64,000 nt of DNA, taken from the NCBI GenBank assembly GCA_037176885.1, contig JAWWNJ010000021.1, forward strand, positions 2,208,876 through 2,272,875, read 5' to 3'. Of the stretch, positions 11,161 through 22,633 are shown in pieces (position 1 is the first letter of the stretch; each line of letters starts with the position of its first letter). A model generated the notes under the pieces. The model did not search any database. It saw only the letters and a list, made by a program, of their open reading frames with translations, and had not been told where the DNA came from. The position numbers and the translations under genes are program-made. The stretch comes from Favolaschia claudopus. Lineage: Eukaryota; Basidiomycota; Agaricomycetes; Agaricales; Mycenaceae.

Positions 11161-11689
11161 AACCACCCATAAGAGGCTGTTTTTGAATCACAACTTGGTC
11201 CAAACAGTGGGGCAGATGCATGGAAAATGATTAATGTTTTTGCATATTCTGTTGAATTTGGGATATTTCCCTGCCTCTGTGCACTTTAATTGCCCATCTA
11301 ACATCTTTCTGAGGGGAAAAGGCCGGGTTTGATTGGAATTTCCATAAAAGGTAAGAAAATTGATCTTGCCGCAACTGTAGCCAACGGCTCAGAGGGGTTT
11401 TTCCAAAGCTGCATTTTGGACATCGTAGATGCACCCCATTACATAGCAATAACATCTAAACACTCTTCCTAACATTTTCTGAACACTCGTCAGCTATTTG
11501 ACTGTCTGGACAACACCGCGGGCAACGTGGCTCGTTAAATGATTATTAAAATTGAATTTATTTTTAAATTTTTCCCAGCGATGACAAAATCACTACTGAG
11601 ACGGCCCAAGACGAGAGGTTATCAGTCGAATGGTAAGAGAGGGGTGTAAGAGTGCTCTGAAGGTCATTTGAAGCTCTGGCGCAATGGGC
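11161..11689. other. Intergenic, no gene seen
   Basis: AT-rich spacer after the broken 5' end of the copia element. The short ORFs are not convincing. Confidence 0.4.
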
Positions 11690-11845
11690 AGCGCGGAAAT
11701 TAGAAAATTGTTCTGAGCTGGGCTCAAGTCGGCTTGAGCTTGATCCGAGCCACGTGGAGCCACCTTGGTAACGGCTGGCTCAGCTCGGCTTAAAATAGCT
11801 CGGCTCTATCAGCTCAGCCGAGCTGAGCCGAGCCGCGGCAACACT
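11690..11845. repeat. AGCTCGGCTCAGC-rich repeat ending in GCCGCGGCAACACTAA
   Basis: Overlapping direct and inverted copies of GAGCCGAGC/GCTCGGCTC fill this segment, and it ends in GAGCCGCGGCAACACTAA. The same terminal sequence closes the hAT-like element at 37142-37489, so this is probably one end of a related element whose left end I cannot find. Confidence 0.5.
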
Positions 11846-12655
11846 AACCTGGCAACATGAACTTCAGATTTAAGCCCACAAATACAACAATGGTAAAAAT
11901 GTGATTTGTATGCCGGAGTACCGACCACAAATTAACAAAATCAATATTGCGCTGTTGTTTGGGGCATAATTCGGCCGGATTCTTTTCACGCACATAATCT
12001 ACTGTTGTGAACAAAGCTTTACTTATGCCGGGCAATGACGTTCTGAAGGATGAACCACCAATCAAGTTTTTGAATTTCCACTCAGAACCATAGTCTCTCT
12101 ATACAGACACTAACTGAGCAACATTGATATCATTTATTTTCATCACCTCGTCACAGCAGCTGTTTGCAAACTAATGGCACCATTAACAACACCTCGTCGA
12201 GAATCTGCCCCTCTGTACCGTGTATGAAAAGGAGAACTATATTTTTCGCTTCCGTTAAGCAGCTTTGGGCAGGATCAAATCACCCGTGCACCATCAGTTG
12301 AAAAGGTGCGTCATCAGTTGCAATCAATCGGGATCAATCGGGATCAGGCTGGATCACTCGGAAGAACATCCTATCACTCGGAGCATGCCAATCTTGACGT
12401 GCGCACGTCAAGGGCAGTGACGCCATCAAAACGCTCTCGATTATTGCTTTTCGGTGACGGCTCTGATAAAAGGGGGAGCAAGCTCCCCCAATTATATTTA
12501 TGCCGCGTACCGTTTTACGATTCGCTTGTACCTTTAGTCCAAGCTGAAGATTGAAACCGTTTGATTTGAGGTTATGAATAGAAAGGGGCTGAGCATGAGA
12601 CACAACAGCAGCATTGATCGCCCACAGTGTTTCTGAATTCAAAACAAAAATCAAG
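11846..12655. other. Intergenic with a short perfect palindrome
   Basis: No convincing gene. GGGGGAGCAAGCTCCCCC at about 12473-12490 is a perfect inverted repeat around AA, and repeated GGATCAATCGGGATCA-like words occur near 12325-12360. Confidence 0.4.
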
Positions 12656-13330
12656 CTAAACAAGCGTCGGGACTCCGGCGCTGTTGACCATGATATTTGA
12701 AGAGGACTTTCGGCACGGCAAGGCGGGCGGCAACGTTGGTAAACGCAGGTAGCGGCTCAACTGCATCTGCTGGGGGTGTGCTCGGGGTAGTGCTCGCATC
12801 ATGCGAGCCGTCGGCGCGCAGATCATGCGGCGTTCAGAGGTGGAGCGGACGCCGGGAGGGGGGAGTGTGAAAGAGTGAAGAGTCGCACGAGCCGGTTGAG
12901 TGAATGAGCTGAGGTACAATGTGAATATTGGGATTCAGAGTTGAAAGAAAGCAGATAACACACCTATCTGCCTAATTTTACCCAGTAAGTGGTAATCCTC
13001 AGATACGGCGGCGGTCGTCGATGATGTTGCTGTTCCTCAATGCTGCGTGCCGGAGGTTGAAGGGCAAACATGAGACCAGCAGCGGTGGCGGCATGGATGG
13101 CGGAGGCTAGCTTGAGTGAAGAGTGTCTGGTTGGGTCAAGTAGACGGCAGGTTACTCCTCCACATTCGTTTCGGGCACCTTCGAGCAGACGCAGAGTCCG
13201 CGAGGGCATGGCTGCCGAGAGGATTACGCTGCGGTGGAACGACGTGAGGGGCGAGAGCGAGGGTCTTGACAAAAACAGAAGACGTGAAGAGTAGGGAGCA
13301 GAGAGAGAGAACGAGAGTCAAACGAGAGTA
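12656..13330 (-). other. Weakly supported minus-strand ORFs
   Basis: A frame near 12964-13272 contains Arg/Pro-rich sequence and is followed by a possible intron (GTAAAATTAGG to ACCTCAG, about 12914-12985) leading to another open stretch down to 12656. No known domain is visible and the exon join does not keep a clear frame, so I do not call a gene. Confidence 0.25.
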
Positions 13331-14783
13331 TGTACTACTAGTGATGCGTCCCCGAAACAGAGAGATAATCAGTGGCCTCGCTGCTTATCTTGAAATATGA
13401 TTGGCTGTCCCATGTCCAAATGAGACGCATACTCCGGTTGGACATGGGCCACGGAAATCGCCGTAGCACTTGGGACACATCAGCGATCAAAATTTTCGGG
13501 ACCTCAAAATCGCTGGCTTCAACGCGTTCACGGGCGAAACTCCATGGTTGAATTGTCCAGTACGTCTCAATAAATCTCTCCTCTTTTCCCCCTTTTTTTC
13601 TCTTTTTTTCTTCTCTTTCTTTCGATTTTTTCTCTTTCTCTCAACTGACATGGGACATGGGCCCCGACAAATGCAAGACTTTATATACGTTTGAACGACT
13701 ATCTTCAAAAGAGTAAATAAAGTCTTGTTACGGGACGACTCCTCGGACTTCTTAGAGCCCAGTGCGTTGGCGGCGGGAGTCGGCCTCGACCGCTTGTCGC
13801 TGCTCAGACTAGCTCCGGCTCCGACTCCACCACGGTCCACCGCTATGTATCTGCTCAAGCACTCGCTTGTGGCTCTTCGCTCGCTGTTCTTGATGGCTTA
13901 TTCGAGCTGCCGATTTTTCTCTCCTCTTGATCACCTCCTCAAACCTGTTACCCCGCCGTGCACGCCTTGGGCATGCTGAGCTCCAAAATTTGCTCTTCCA
14001 GCGTTTTGCATTACAAATGATGTGTTTCACACAATGCGCATCTACGTACGTAGACATTCATACCAGTAGAGTAGTATTGAGTACATCGTTAGCAGTATTT
14101 TTGTGAGGACCTTCCACATAGTGTACTTATTCACCGACATTCTCAGAACATTGGAACAACCAAGATTGCTCATCGAGCATCCAACTGGCAGCGGAATGTC
14201 AGACTCGAGCAAAACCGGTCTCGATCACAAACCAGAGTAGTTCGTTCAGATACTCTTGAATGATTTCTGTTGATCCAGCGTCTAGTTCGGAGTATGCAAC
14301 CAAGTGCGGAAGATATGCTATTTATTGTCGGTAAAAGGTGAGTCCAAACTGCGTCATTTACATAGCTCGCTGAGCTCACCAATGAGTCGGAGGAGGTGCT
14401 CCGCGCCATATATTTGGCTCATCGCCCTCTCCTTGGCTATGTCTACTCCAACTACGTACTTGCCCCGTATGCTGCGGTATTGAGGCCTTTCCGCAGGATA
14501 GAGCAGAAGTGTGGGAAGAAAGGAGTCGAAATATGCGGTATGAACGAAAATCGAAAACGAAAACGCGGCTAGCTGATATTGATCAGGCGGCCTTCCAGGC
14601 CATCAAGTCCATCAATTGCCAGCATTCAGAAACGAAAATGACCGGTTTCGACACGGCAAAGAAGCCGAAAGGACTGGAGCACTCGCCGGCGCGCGGCGCC
14701 GGGGACCCCGTGATTTTCTGTCAAAAAGCACGTTACTTTCTGTCAAAAGTCACGTCACTAACGTCACCTTGTGTTTTCATGTA
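13331..14783. other. Intergenic, nothing identified
   Basis: Contains CT-rich tracts (about 13575-13640) and related words around GACATGGGCC at about 13441 and 13640. No coding region or RNA gene seen. Confidence 0.4.
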
Positions 14784-15439
14784 CTGTAGCACTTTGTATG
14801 GGTGAAACTTGCAGCGGCTCGAGCACGTTAATTGATCTCAACAACAACAACAATGGGTGAAACAGACCCTCGAGCGTGACTGGAAACGCTACGCATGGAA
14901 ACCAAAAACGGCCTCAGCGTTATGCGTGACATCATAGAATTTTGCGGGCAAACACCGATAAAATCCATTTCCAAACGTTGAACGGTTTCTGGGCAATTTT
15001 TAGCTCTCGTTTATAGCCCTTTGTGATTGCATTTCTCCTGTTACGGGCTCCGTAATACACCTTTTTTCTTTTTCATGAACACTGCGCCGTGGCGCACGCT
15101 CAGACACCTAAACCAGCGACGGGTCCACCACAAGCCCTCTTCGAGCGACTAGTTAAACTACCTCGGCCAGCTTCTGGTACACCTTCCCAGCACCTTGCCC
15201 GTGGTCTCCGATGCACAGTACCGGTTTTATCTTGACGAGAATTGTAGAGAGTGATTGAGTGCAGCGAGGAGGAGGAGGGTTATAGGCAGTAGATTCAGCT
15301 AGATTTTACAGCCACAAACATGATAATTCGACATCTTTGTATGTCACGCAGTCCTCAGGGAAACCACCCGACCGTTAACCGTTGAAATGAAACAGGGCGG
15401 GCGTTATGCGTTACGTTTCACCCATACAAAGTGCTACAG
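14784..15439. mobile_element. TA-flanked inverted-repeat element, CTGTAGC...TGTATG family, 656 bp
   Basis: CTGTAGCACTTTGTATGGGT followed by GAAAC starts at 14784 and is matched exactly in inverted order ending at 15439; TA lies on both sides (14782-14783, 15440-15441). The interior contains GTTATGCGTTACG and no gene. Related ends occur at 15874, 33546 and 59436. Confidence 0.8.
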
Positions 15440-15445
15440 TATAGG

Positions 15446-15721
15446 ATTTGAGAGAGAATAAGAGATCTGGCTCAACAGTCTTATGAGGACCTACACCTCC
15501 TACATGCATGCACTTGAAACTTGGAAAAATTTGCAGAACTGAGAGACTACTCAGTTCCCGATTGATGCAAAACGAAGGATTTGATGGGATTTGTGAAGTC
15601 TCCGATCAATTTGGGAACTAGTCCTCCGTTTCTCGCTGTGCATGGCCATGATTTGATTGGTGAGTCCTAAGGATGTATTTACACAAAACTGTTGAGCCAG
15701 ATTTCTTATTCTCTCTCAAAT
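15446..15721. mobile_element. Miniature element with 34-bp inverted repeats
   Basis: ATTTGAGAGAGAATAAGAGA followed by TCTGGCTCAACAGT (15446-15479) is matched by its complement at 15688-15721 with one mismatch. It abuts the right end of the element at 14784-15439. Confidence 0.75.
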
Positions 15722-15873
15722 ACCGGACTACATCTTCTCAAAAAGGTGAAATCACGTGGGGCAACCGTTACCTTAGCACTGGCAGCAAGACAATCAATCA
15801 TGACCGTGACCCTTGGCGTGATGACATCATAGAGCCGACCTTGTTCCGTGCCGACTTGGTGCCGACTACTTCA

Positions 15874-16043
15874 CTGTACCGCTCTGTATGACTGAAACCA
15901 ATTTTGGACTGTTACAGGCTGAAACGGCTGAAACGGCTTACAAATCACCCTTTTAAGGAAGGAGACTTACCATATATAGGTGATTTGTCAACAGAAACAG
16001 CCCTCCGTTACGCGTTACGTTTCAGTCATACAGAAGGCTACAG
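15874..16043. mobile_element. Miniature element of the CTGTA...TGTATG family, 170 bp
   Basis: CTGTACCGCTCTGTATGACT and GAAAC on the left; GTTTCAGTCATACAGAAGGC and TACAG on the right, inverted. Internal CGTTACGCGTTACG matches the interior of the 656-bp element nearby. Confidence 0.7.
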
Positions 16044-16132
16044 CATTTTCGTTTCTGAACCTGCTGCCGACGGGCACCGCCGGCCATCTATCGGCCATTC
16101 TATACTCTATATAGTGGTTTTCGTTTTCGTTT

Positions 16133-16940
16133 CTAGTATATACTCCGAAATATGTCAGCAATTCTGAGATGACTGTCGCCGGTATGGTAGAGGGCCTTGA
16201 AGTTCTACACAATTGATCATCTTCACCCCGTCGATTCATGGAATCGATGGCACTCACCCAAGGGAAGGTCTTGACTCCATCAAATAGCCAAAATTTGTTA
16301 GTAGTTTCTCCGCCGTCAACCGTTCTCGGAAGCGTGAACAGCTGTGGGAAGGGACGTGAAATGTCCACCGTATCAAATAAGTAGAGTAGAAAGTACGTAC
16401 CTTTCCCTGGTTCAAAATTGTGTCTTCATCGTTCTTCAACTTGTACTTCAGTTGTTGGGGAAATCCAAGCTTCATAGTTGCTTGCTTAATGACGACATTG
16501 AACTGCACTCCCCTTCAGAACAGTCCACACCCAAATTTGGATAAAACACCTACCGCTAAGGCCCCTGGCCGGGTATCTCATTTGTCTCTCCAACATTCCT
16601 CGTTCCCAATTCAAGCTACTAGCCTCAACAAGGGCTACCGACATATTTGACAGTCTCTCGCGAATCCTGCCCCCACTGCTGTTATCACAGTCCCGCAGAC
16701 TACTCTCCGGAACCCACTCATTCCATCTTGCCAGTATTCAGATGCCAGTATGTTACATAATAGGAAAATGTTTACTGACGTGCGATCCAGGCCACAGTAA
16801 GAGACGAGGTAGTGGCGGCCACGTATCGCAGTCAGTACATTTCGCTGGCTGATTTGCATCTTCAGGATATGAGCTGGGCGATACTGCGCCCCGTGACATG
16901 GACAAACTACGAGCATCCCTGGAGCATATGTGAGCGACAT
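16133..16940 (-). pseudogene. EAF3/MRG15-like chromodomain gene, truncated
   Basis: EAF3/MRG15 proteins are chromatin readers of the NuA4 and Rpd3S complexes in the nucleus. From ATG 16938-16940 exon 1 begins MSLTYAPGMLVVCPCHGAQY and continues to HYLVSYCGLDR. An intron (16727-16779, GTCAGT to CAAG) joins it to WNEWVPESSL. The HYLVxYxGxxxxWNEWVP motif is the MRG-type chromodomain signature. After a linker whose splicing is unclear, exons at 16401-16502, 16258-16341 and 16133-16204 give a segment (KLGFPQQLKYKLKNDEDTIL, then LFTLPRT) resembling the start of the MRG domain, then a short unrelated tail and a stop at 16133. The remaining 120 or so residues of the MRG domain are absent; the miniature element at 15874-16043 lies beyond. 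I read it as a truncated copy, not the essential gene. Confidence 0.6.
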
Positions 16941-16968
16941 GGAGTAAAGCAAAAGTGAAGATGCAATA

Positions 16969-17365
16969 GAGCTTATTAGCAACCGGTGAAAAACGAAATT
17001 TTACGCACATCATCCAAAAACCACAAGTGGAGCAGCACTTTTTCACCGTTCCAAGAAAGGAAACAACGTGCCGATTCGTGCCGCATCGCTTGAGTTGCCT
17101 TTCTGAGCGACTTCTATCAGCGTACACGCTCACTACTCTACTCGCCGTCCTGCGAGCCTCTTGGAACGACGAGCAACAAGCTCTACCTTTCGCGGAAGCG
17201 TCCTACTTCGTCATGATCGCCACTCTGGAGCGGGGAACGGCCATGCGCCTGACCGCATCTCTCGATGACGTCTTCGAGGTTTTGCATGTTTGGAGCCTCC
17301 GTTTTTCACTGATCTCGCTTAGTTTTTCATGTATATTTTGAAAAGCACCGGCTGCTAATAAGCTC
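16969..17365. mobile_element. TA-flanked miniature element, GAGCTTATTAGC family, copy 1
   Basis: GAGCTTATTAGCAACCGGTG at 16969 is inverted at the right end (CACCGGCTGCTAATAAGCTC, ending 17365) with TA on both sides. The element lies 26 bp upstream of the start codon of the EAF3-like gene and would provide its promoter region. A second copy in opposite orientation is at 41331-41664. The ORF it contains is probably spurious, since copy 2 lacks it. Confidence 0.85.
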
Positions 17366-17367
17366 TA

Positions 17368-18078
17368 ATGTCGGTATTTTCCTCTCACCAGCAGTTACAC
17401 TCCATTCATTCCAAGAATCTTCTCTTGAAGCGATGTCACCAACTTGATGGGAGTCTGGTGTCCGATAAAAAGTGGAGCATGTAGAAAGGTGGTCCAAGGA
17501 CGTCATATGAGCACGAGGTGGAGAGACTCAGGACACCAGAAATCCAGTTGACTTTAACTTGCTCTGGACTTGGTCAGCTTGTCTCGAAAATAAAATATTG
17601 TGATCAGATCGACGGTTGATTGACAGCGGAATTAAAACATTTACACACCATATGATCGCCGTGAAAATCTACATCATTTCTAGAAGTTCGAGGCTTTGGG
17701 CTGGAGCCTGGACCACCTATGCGGATGCCGTCTCGAGACTCTCGTCGCCACCCTGGAAAGATTCACCAGGAAGCGTTTGATTGTCAGCGGGCTGATTTAT
17801 CTAGGCTCGAGACCAGCCGTTAGTGGGAGTAATGACGAGCGAGCAGGTATTACTTACCAGAACGGCTGGAAAGGGCTGGAAGCACTTAGGCGTAGATTGA
17901 TAGATGGCAAATTCAAACTCCGACTATACCTTATTAGGAAGTATCTCCGAGCTCAAGTTGCTCAGTTTTTGTTTTCTTCCACTCAAATGCTGTCTGGAAC
18001 TGTCGGAAACCATTTCTATTCTCCAGTGGAAAGTTTCCGGGCCAAGATTACCTGAAAATACTATCATTGTGAAGGTTT
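17368..18078. other. Intergenic, no recognisable gene
   Basis: A plus-strand ORF (17696-18055) has no recognisable domain. No repeat structure seen. Confidence 0.35.
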
Positions 18079-18081
18079 CTA

Positions 18082-18745
18082 CAGTGGCCGCCATTAAAAC
18101 TGCACCAAGCGGTTCTGGGGCATTCAGTGTGTCTTTTGACGCAAACAAAGTTCTGGACATGGAATACGGGTGAAACGACTTTTTTAGGCAACTTACCCCA
18201 CGACCATATATAGTAATTCGATTGTAATGAATTTTTTAAGGGATTTATTAACAGGGCACTTTTCAGTGCTACACCCCACCGAGAAACGGTCTTGATAGGT
18301 TAAAAGTACTCGCAAATACGACCTCAGTCATATGTTACTTTACCTAGATTCCTACAGTTTTGGACCCGCAATGGCTGCTTGAAGATGGTCATTTTGGTCA
18401 TTTTTTGAATAAATCTGGCATTTTTCGGCCAAAATGGCCATCTTACAGCAACTATTACGGGCTCAAATCGGCAGCAAACTAAGTAAAGTCAGATATGACT
18501 GAGATCGTCTTTAGGAGTACTTTCATCCTATGATGCTTATTTTCCTGTAGGGTTCACCGCTGAAAAGTACAGTATAAAAAAACACATGAAAAAATTGACT
18601 GTGGCTCGATTACCATATATGGTAATTGGGTCGTTCGCTCAAAAATTTTCATTTCACTCAGATTTCATGTCCTGCACTTTGTTTGAGCCCAGAGACCACG
18701 TCAATGACTCGAAACGCCTTGTTGCATTGTTTTCTGCAGCCACTG
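18082..18745 (+). mobile_element. TA-flanked 664-bp palindromic element with CArG-like box, copy 1
   Basis: The ends CAGTGGCCGCC at 18082 and GCAGCCACTG ending 18745 are inverted and flanked by TA. The two halves are loosely inverted copies of each other, each with CATATGAC/GTCATATG words and an ATATATGGTAAT-like motif. The opposite-orientation copy at 29976-30618 matches along most of its length. No gene. Confidence 0.75.
18613..18622. promoter_or_regulatory. Perfect CArG box inside a mobile element
   Basis: CCATATATGG fits the CC(A/T)6GG consensus bound by SRF/Mcm1-type MADS proteins and sits in the larger palindrome ATTACCATATATGGTAAT. The same ten bases occur at 30078-30087 in the sister element and at 33614-33623 in an unrelated one. 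Function is not shown. Confidence 0.4.
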
Positions 18746-19400
18746 TAAAACCTGCTACCATAGAGCTGAATTCAGGAATTTTGTGCAATTTTGACTGCTG
18801 CCCAAGCTAATGGTGAAGTTTATCTGGCAGGGACTCGGAACCGTGTGGACCGAACTTGGTAGTATTCCTGCCTTTGTGGTTTCTTCGAAGGTCGGGAGGA
18901 CTCCTTATACTTAATTTTCTATTGATGCCAGCCCTTGGCTGAGAGTATTTCTTTACTGCAGTTTCCCCTGATTGTTCTGTTTAACATCACGTATTGATGG
19001 CGTACTCGTGGGAGAGTAGGCACATTGCACAGCCATCCACTTTTTGGGAACCTCAGACAAAAGGGGGGAGCAAGTAAGAGGTGGGCGGCCGAAAAATCCC
19101 GGATATCAACCCCCCCTCGAAAGTTGAGTTGAAACTCAAAATAGGTCGGACCGAGGTCCGCGCTCTCGGCCGGTCGGATTTGCTTTCTCGACTCCAGTTG
19201 AAATGCTGGGGCAAAACTTGAAACCACCGACTTCCTTCGGTCCGACTTCCAGGGGGGGGCGGGGGGGAGGGGGGGGGGATATATTATAATTTATACTCGC
19301 GTGGTCCAAATGCCTGAACAACGAGTTTACGGAAAACAAATAAGTAGTTAAATGTAGAGGTGGCTATCTCCACATATCGCTACAAATTGTCAACCGAGCA
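18746..19400. other. Intergenic with a G-rich tract at 19250-19280
   Basis: No gene seen. Positions 19250-19280 hold three long G runs (7-10 G each) separated by single C or A residues, strong potential for a G-quadruplex on the plus strand, followed by an AT-rich stretch. Confidence 0.55.
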
Positions 19401-19419
19401 CACACAAATTCCAGGGGTT

Positions 19420-19740
19420 TGATCACACAAGACGCTGGCAATCGGTGAAAACTGGCCGGCCGTTGGAATGGCGGGACCTCCGGTTAAAACCCTGTGGGAC
19501 CTGGGTCGAGTTCTCTCTTCCCAGGTAAAAATCCCCGGTGTCCACCAGTACACCGACGCTGTCGCATGTCGTCCCTTTGCAGTGTGCATGCGCACCATCC
19601 CATTTTGCAAAGAAACGAGCCCACGGACTTCTGGGCTGGCGTTGGCCAGAGCTTGGTAATAGAAAGGAAAAGGCTTGACGTGTAAAGGCGCTTAAATTTG
19701 AGCTTGAACGACTTGAACTTGAGCGCGGACACGGAGGCGA
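19420..19740 (-). pseudogene. Retroelement-derived fragment with an LVDTGD motif, copy 1
   Basis: Read on the minus strand, a short frame contains VGVLVDTGDFYLGRENS. The plus-strand segment at 49740-49930 encodes RLLVDTGDLYLEGENS with matching flanks (GGCCGGCCAGTT in both), so the two are copies of one repeat. V/L-DTG is the retropepsin active-site pattern, but the residue after Gly is Asp where Ala or Ser is normal, so the protease reading is tentative. Upstream Ser/Arg-rich sequence (to about 20079) may be more of the same relic. Confidence 0.35.
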
Positions 19741-20133
19741 GCGAGTGGCGACAATGAAATCACCGCTCGACAAATCTACACGGCGTAATACGGCGGCACG
19801 GCCCCGAATGGTGCCCGGGTCGGGCCGGGTAGCGACCCGGGAACTCCGGTTGCTAAGCGCAGTGCCAGCAAAGCTTTCGGCGCTGTGCGCCCCCGCTGCC
19901 CACTTTGTGCTTGAGGACGCCACCGAAGACTCTGAGGAATGGCCAAAAGGATGGGAGTGGGACTCGGGTAAACCCCGGAAAAAGGCTGATAGTGGGACTC
20001 GGATGCTCGGATAGAAAGATTTGAGCTCTGATAGTGGGACTCGGCTCATCGGCACATCAAGATAAATGATGTAGATCACAGCACATAATTAGCTTGAAAA
20101 TACCGCCCCGACGCTTTAGAATATTAACTGGCC

Positions 20134-20226
20134 CCACGCAGTGGGCCTCCGCGGCGAGCGGTAGCACCACGCAGTGGGCCCAGCGGCGAGCGCAAGCACC
20201 ACGCAGTGGGCCTAGCGGCGAGCGTT
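20134..20226. repeat. Three tandem copies of a 32-33-bp GC-rich unit
   Basis: CACGCAGTGGGCC followed by GCGGCGAGCG starts at 20135, 20168 and 20200. A GC-rich hairpin, CGCGGGGGTCTCCCCCGCG, follows at about 20237-20255. Confidence 0.8.
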
Positions 20227-20255
20227 AAGGGGGGTCCGCGGGGGTCTCCCCCGCG

Positions 20256-21850
20256 CTACATGAATCAAATTTTCAGAATAAATAATGAAAATAACTCGAG
20301 ATCTATCAACGCCAAGACCGGATTGGCGTTGTTCTCACTTTGATGGGATAGGACAACACTGTTTGCTTTGGTGGTATCCTCCTGCTTGCCGGTGTCGAGC
20401 ATAGGGGTGGCCACGATGTCCATAAACGATGGGAGTGGGGAGCCAGAGGAAGTGCGCGGCGTGGACGTTGGGGGGAAGTTGGGGAAGTAAGAAATAGAAG
20501 GTACGTGAATATTGATTGGCGACGTAGTTCTCGTACATCGGAACAGACTTTACCTCCGCGCAGGTGCTGGCTGGGGCAATAGGCGTTCGAGTGGTGGATA
20601 GGCGTTCGGGTATTATTTAGGCGTTCGCCGAACGCCTATGCTCCTAATCGTGTATGTACTCGCCCCCTGCAGAAGCTCTGAGCCTCCCTAAATATACCTC
20701 AGAGCCCTAACCAGCGTTGTTTTGGCCTTCGGCAGTCACAAAAAGAATGGATCAGGCTGGGAATGGAACTTACACTATTCTGATCATTTTCAAGAAAAAT
20801 TCTTTCCATCACATACCTCAAGCCCTTCCACCAATAGCTCTTTACTGACCTGAATGGTTTGTGGTGACATTGAGGCACCATTTTCGCTGGTGAGACAGAC
20901 TTGATCGCCGTGATATTTGCCGGGATCAACATCGCCTTTTGGGTCAGCCCCTCGCGGCGGCATTCGTCGAGTGCACGATGCTCGGCGGCCCGCAGCCACC
21001 GAATACATCAGCTCAAACATGAGATGTGCTGCGCGGGATTTTCACTAAATTATGGGCAAAGAGATGTATTAGGGTACTGGCTAAGACTTGAATTTCATGT
21101 TGAATGCATTTGCACCTTCCAGAGGCAAAAGAATGCGAGCGGAGGGGTTATGGTAGGTCGCCCACGCTCCCATCATCACCAAAATAGATCAAACGTCAAA
21201 GGCTGTCATTGTAATTACCGATTAGGAAACATATCCGCCTCTGAGCTCTCCGCCCACTAGGACTACGCAGGAAGGTCTGCGTTTCCGAGATTAAGATCTC
21301 ATTCAACTCCGCACTGATTACTGTAAAATTTCTGCTGCAACAGTTCAAGACATGGCTCAACCAACTCATCTGCACAGTTTGTCCGAGGTAGAAAGGCATG
21401 TCGCAAACTTCTTTTTCCTGTTACCGGCGACGGTCGTCCGCGGTCGTTTGTTATCGGGGAGCTTCAGGTCGTCAGCCTGACAGCCGCCTCATCGAAGGGG
21501 CTCGGAAACGATTGGGGCATATCGTACCCGACAGCCTGACAGCCCGATGATGTCTTTTCGGGCACGATCTCCAACTACTCCAGAACTAATGAAAAACAAG
21601 AAAATTCTATTCATTCAGTCCGAAGTCGCTTGGTTGCAAGCAGGTTTGTAGTACTTGGCTTTGAAGTGATAAGTTGTAATGATGATTGAACTTTGAACTT
21701 GAGTTGAAGTAGAGTCTAATAAATTGTATTGAGTCTGTGTAACAATCGTGAGCAGTCAGAGTTGAACCGGCGTGGAGTACAAGAGAAAACGCAGCCCTTA
21801 CCGTTCGGCCACGCGCGCATTATTGGTTGAGGAAGTGAACTCCAACATAC
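20256..21850. other. Intergenic, short repeats only
   Basis: ATAGGCGTTCG recurs three times and closes in the palindrome AGGCGTTCGCCGAACGCCT (about 20578-20640). CAGCCTGACAGCC occurs twice near 21475-21545. A minus-strand ORF at 20790-21020 has a possible donor after it but no recognisable domain. Confidence 0.4.
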
Positions 21851-21852
21851 TT

Positions 21853-22572
21853 ATGAGGTCAGCTCCACAGCCAAGCACGACCAAACAAATGACACGATCT
21901 GACGGCTGCCATGGACACTCACCGACTCTATACACCTTCATGTCTCCTACCTCTGCTACCCTTCGTCGCTCGTCCTCAGACATCTCACACGTCTCGGACT
22001 CAGAACCCGAGCGCATCGCCGCCACGCAGCGCGCCAAATCATCTCGGAAGGCTCGCCGTCAACGCGATGCCTGGATTCCCAATGTCTCCTCGTCGACAAA
22101 TGAAGACGTATCCGGCCGGATTTTGGTGCTGGAGGACACGGTGAAGCAACTGGAATGCGAGTTGAAGCTCATGCGGGACGAGATCCGCGGTATGCCCGGT
22201 GCGTAATAGTACTTTCCATTAATTCAATTCATTCATTACATCCCGTCGGCAGCCGCGCCCAGACTATCTGTGACTCGGCGTGCAACCGCCAGTCCACCGA
22301 CTACTCCTCCGCCCAAGCGATTCCGCGTCCATCACGACGCATGTGTTGGGAACGACAGCCCACTCAGTCGCATCGACTCGCCCCTCATCCATCAAAGCTC
22401 CTTACGTCTCAGCACTCCGGAACGGGATGCGAATAGTCGGGAGCTTGAAGAATCTGTGCGGTCTGCAATCTATGGCACCAAATCCCCCCAGCTTTACATC
22501 TCAGGCAAGGAGAACATCGCCTCACCATCCCCAACGAAGCGAAAGGTTTTGACGAGGAGATGTAATGACTAA
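21853..22572 (+). CDS. Two-exon gene of unknown function with a short coiled coil
   Basis: Exon 1 runs from ATG 21853 to 22198, the intron is 22199-22252 (GTGCGT to CGGCAG), and exon 2 runs to the stop at 22572; the join keeps frame and gives about 221 residues. The N-terminal half is Ser/Arg-rich (SDISHVSDSEPERIA) and holds a likely short coiled coil (ILVLEDTVKQLECELKLMRD). The second half is Pro/Ser-rich with basic clusters and a KEN box (GKENIASPSPTKRK) near the end. Alternative starts exist, including one at M of MSPTSATLRR (21943). I recognise no family. Only 61 bp separate its stop from the stop of an opposing ORF, as in the paired genes of some basidiomycete elements, so it may belong to the mobile element on its right. 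Confidence 0.5.
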
Positions 22573-22633
22573 AATCTTTTTTTTCATACGAAACAATATA
22601 TTCTTTTTGTTCCAATTGCATTGCTCGAGTGAT

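Noticed and set aside
12656..13272. Possible two-exon gene on the minus strand
   Set aside because: The splice join does not preserve a single convincing frame and there is no domain.
13487..13858. 123-residue minus-strand ORF rich in Lys/Glu
   Set aside because: It is the complement of a CT-rich tract (about 13575-13640); the Lys/Arg/Glu run is a composition artefact.
17027..17341. 104-residue ORF within the miniature element
   Set aside because: The second copy of the element (41331-41664) does not preserve the frame, so it is not coding.
19423..20079. 218-residue minus-strand ORF as a host gene
   Set aside because: Its last third is shared with another relic and the rest is low-complexity Ser/Arg/Pro sequence in a GC-rich region where chance ORFs are expected.
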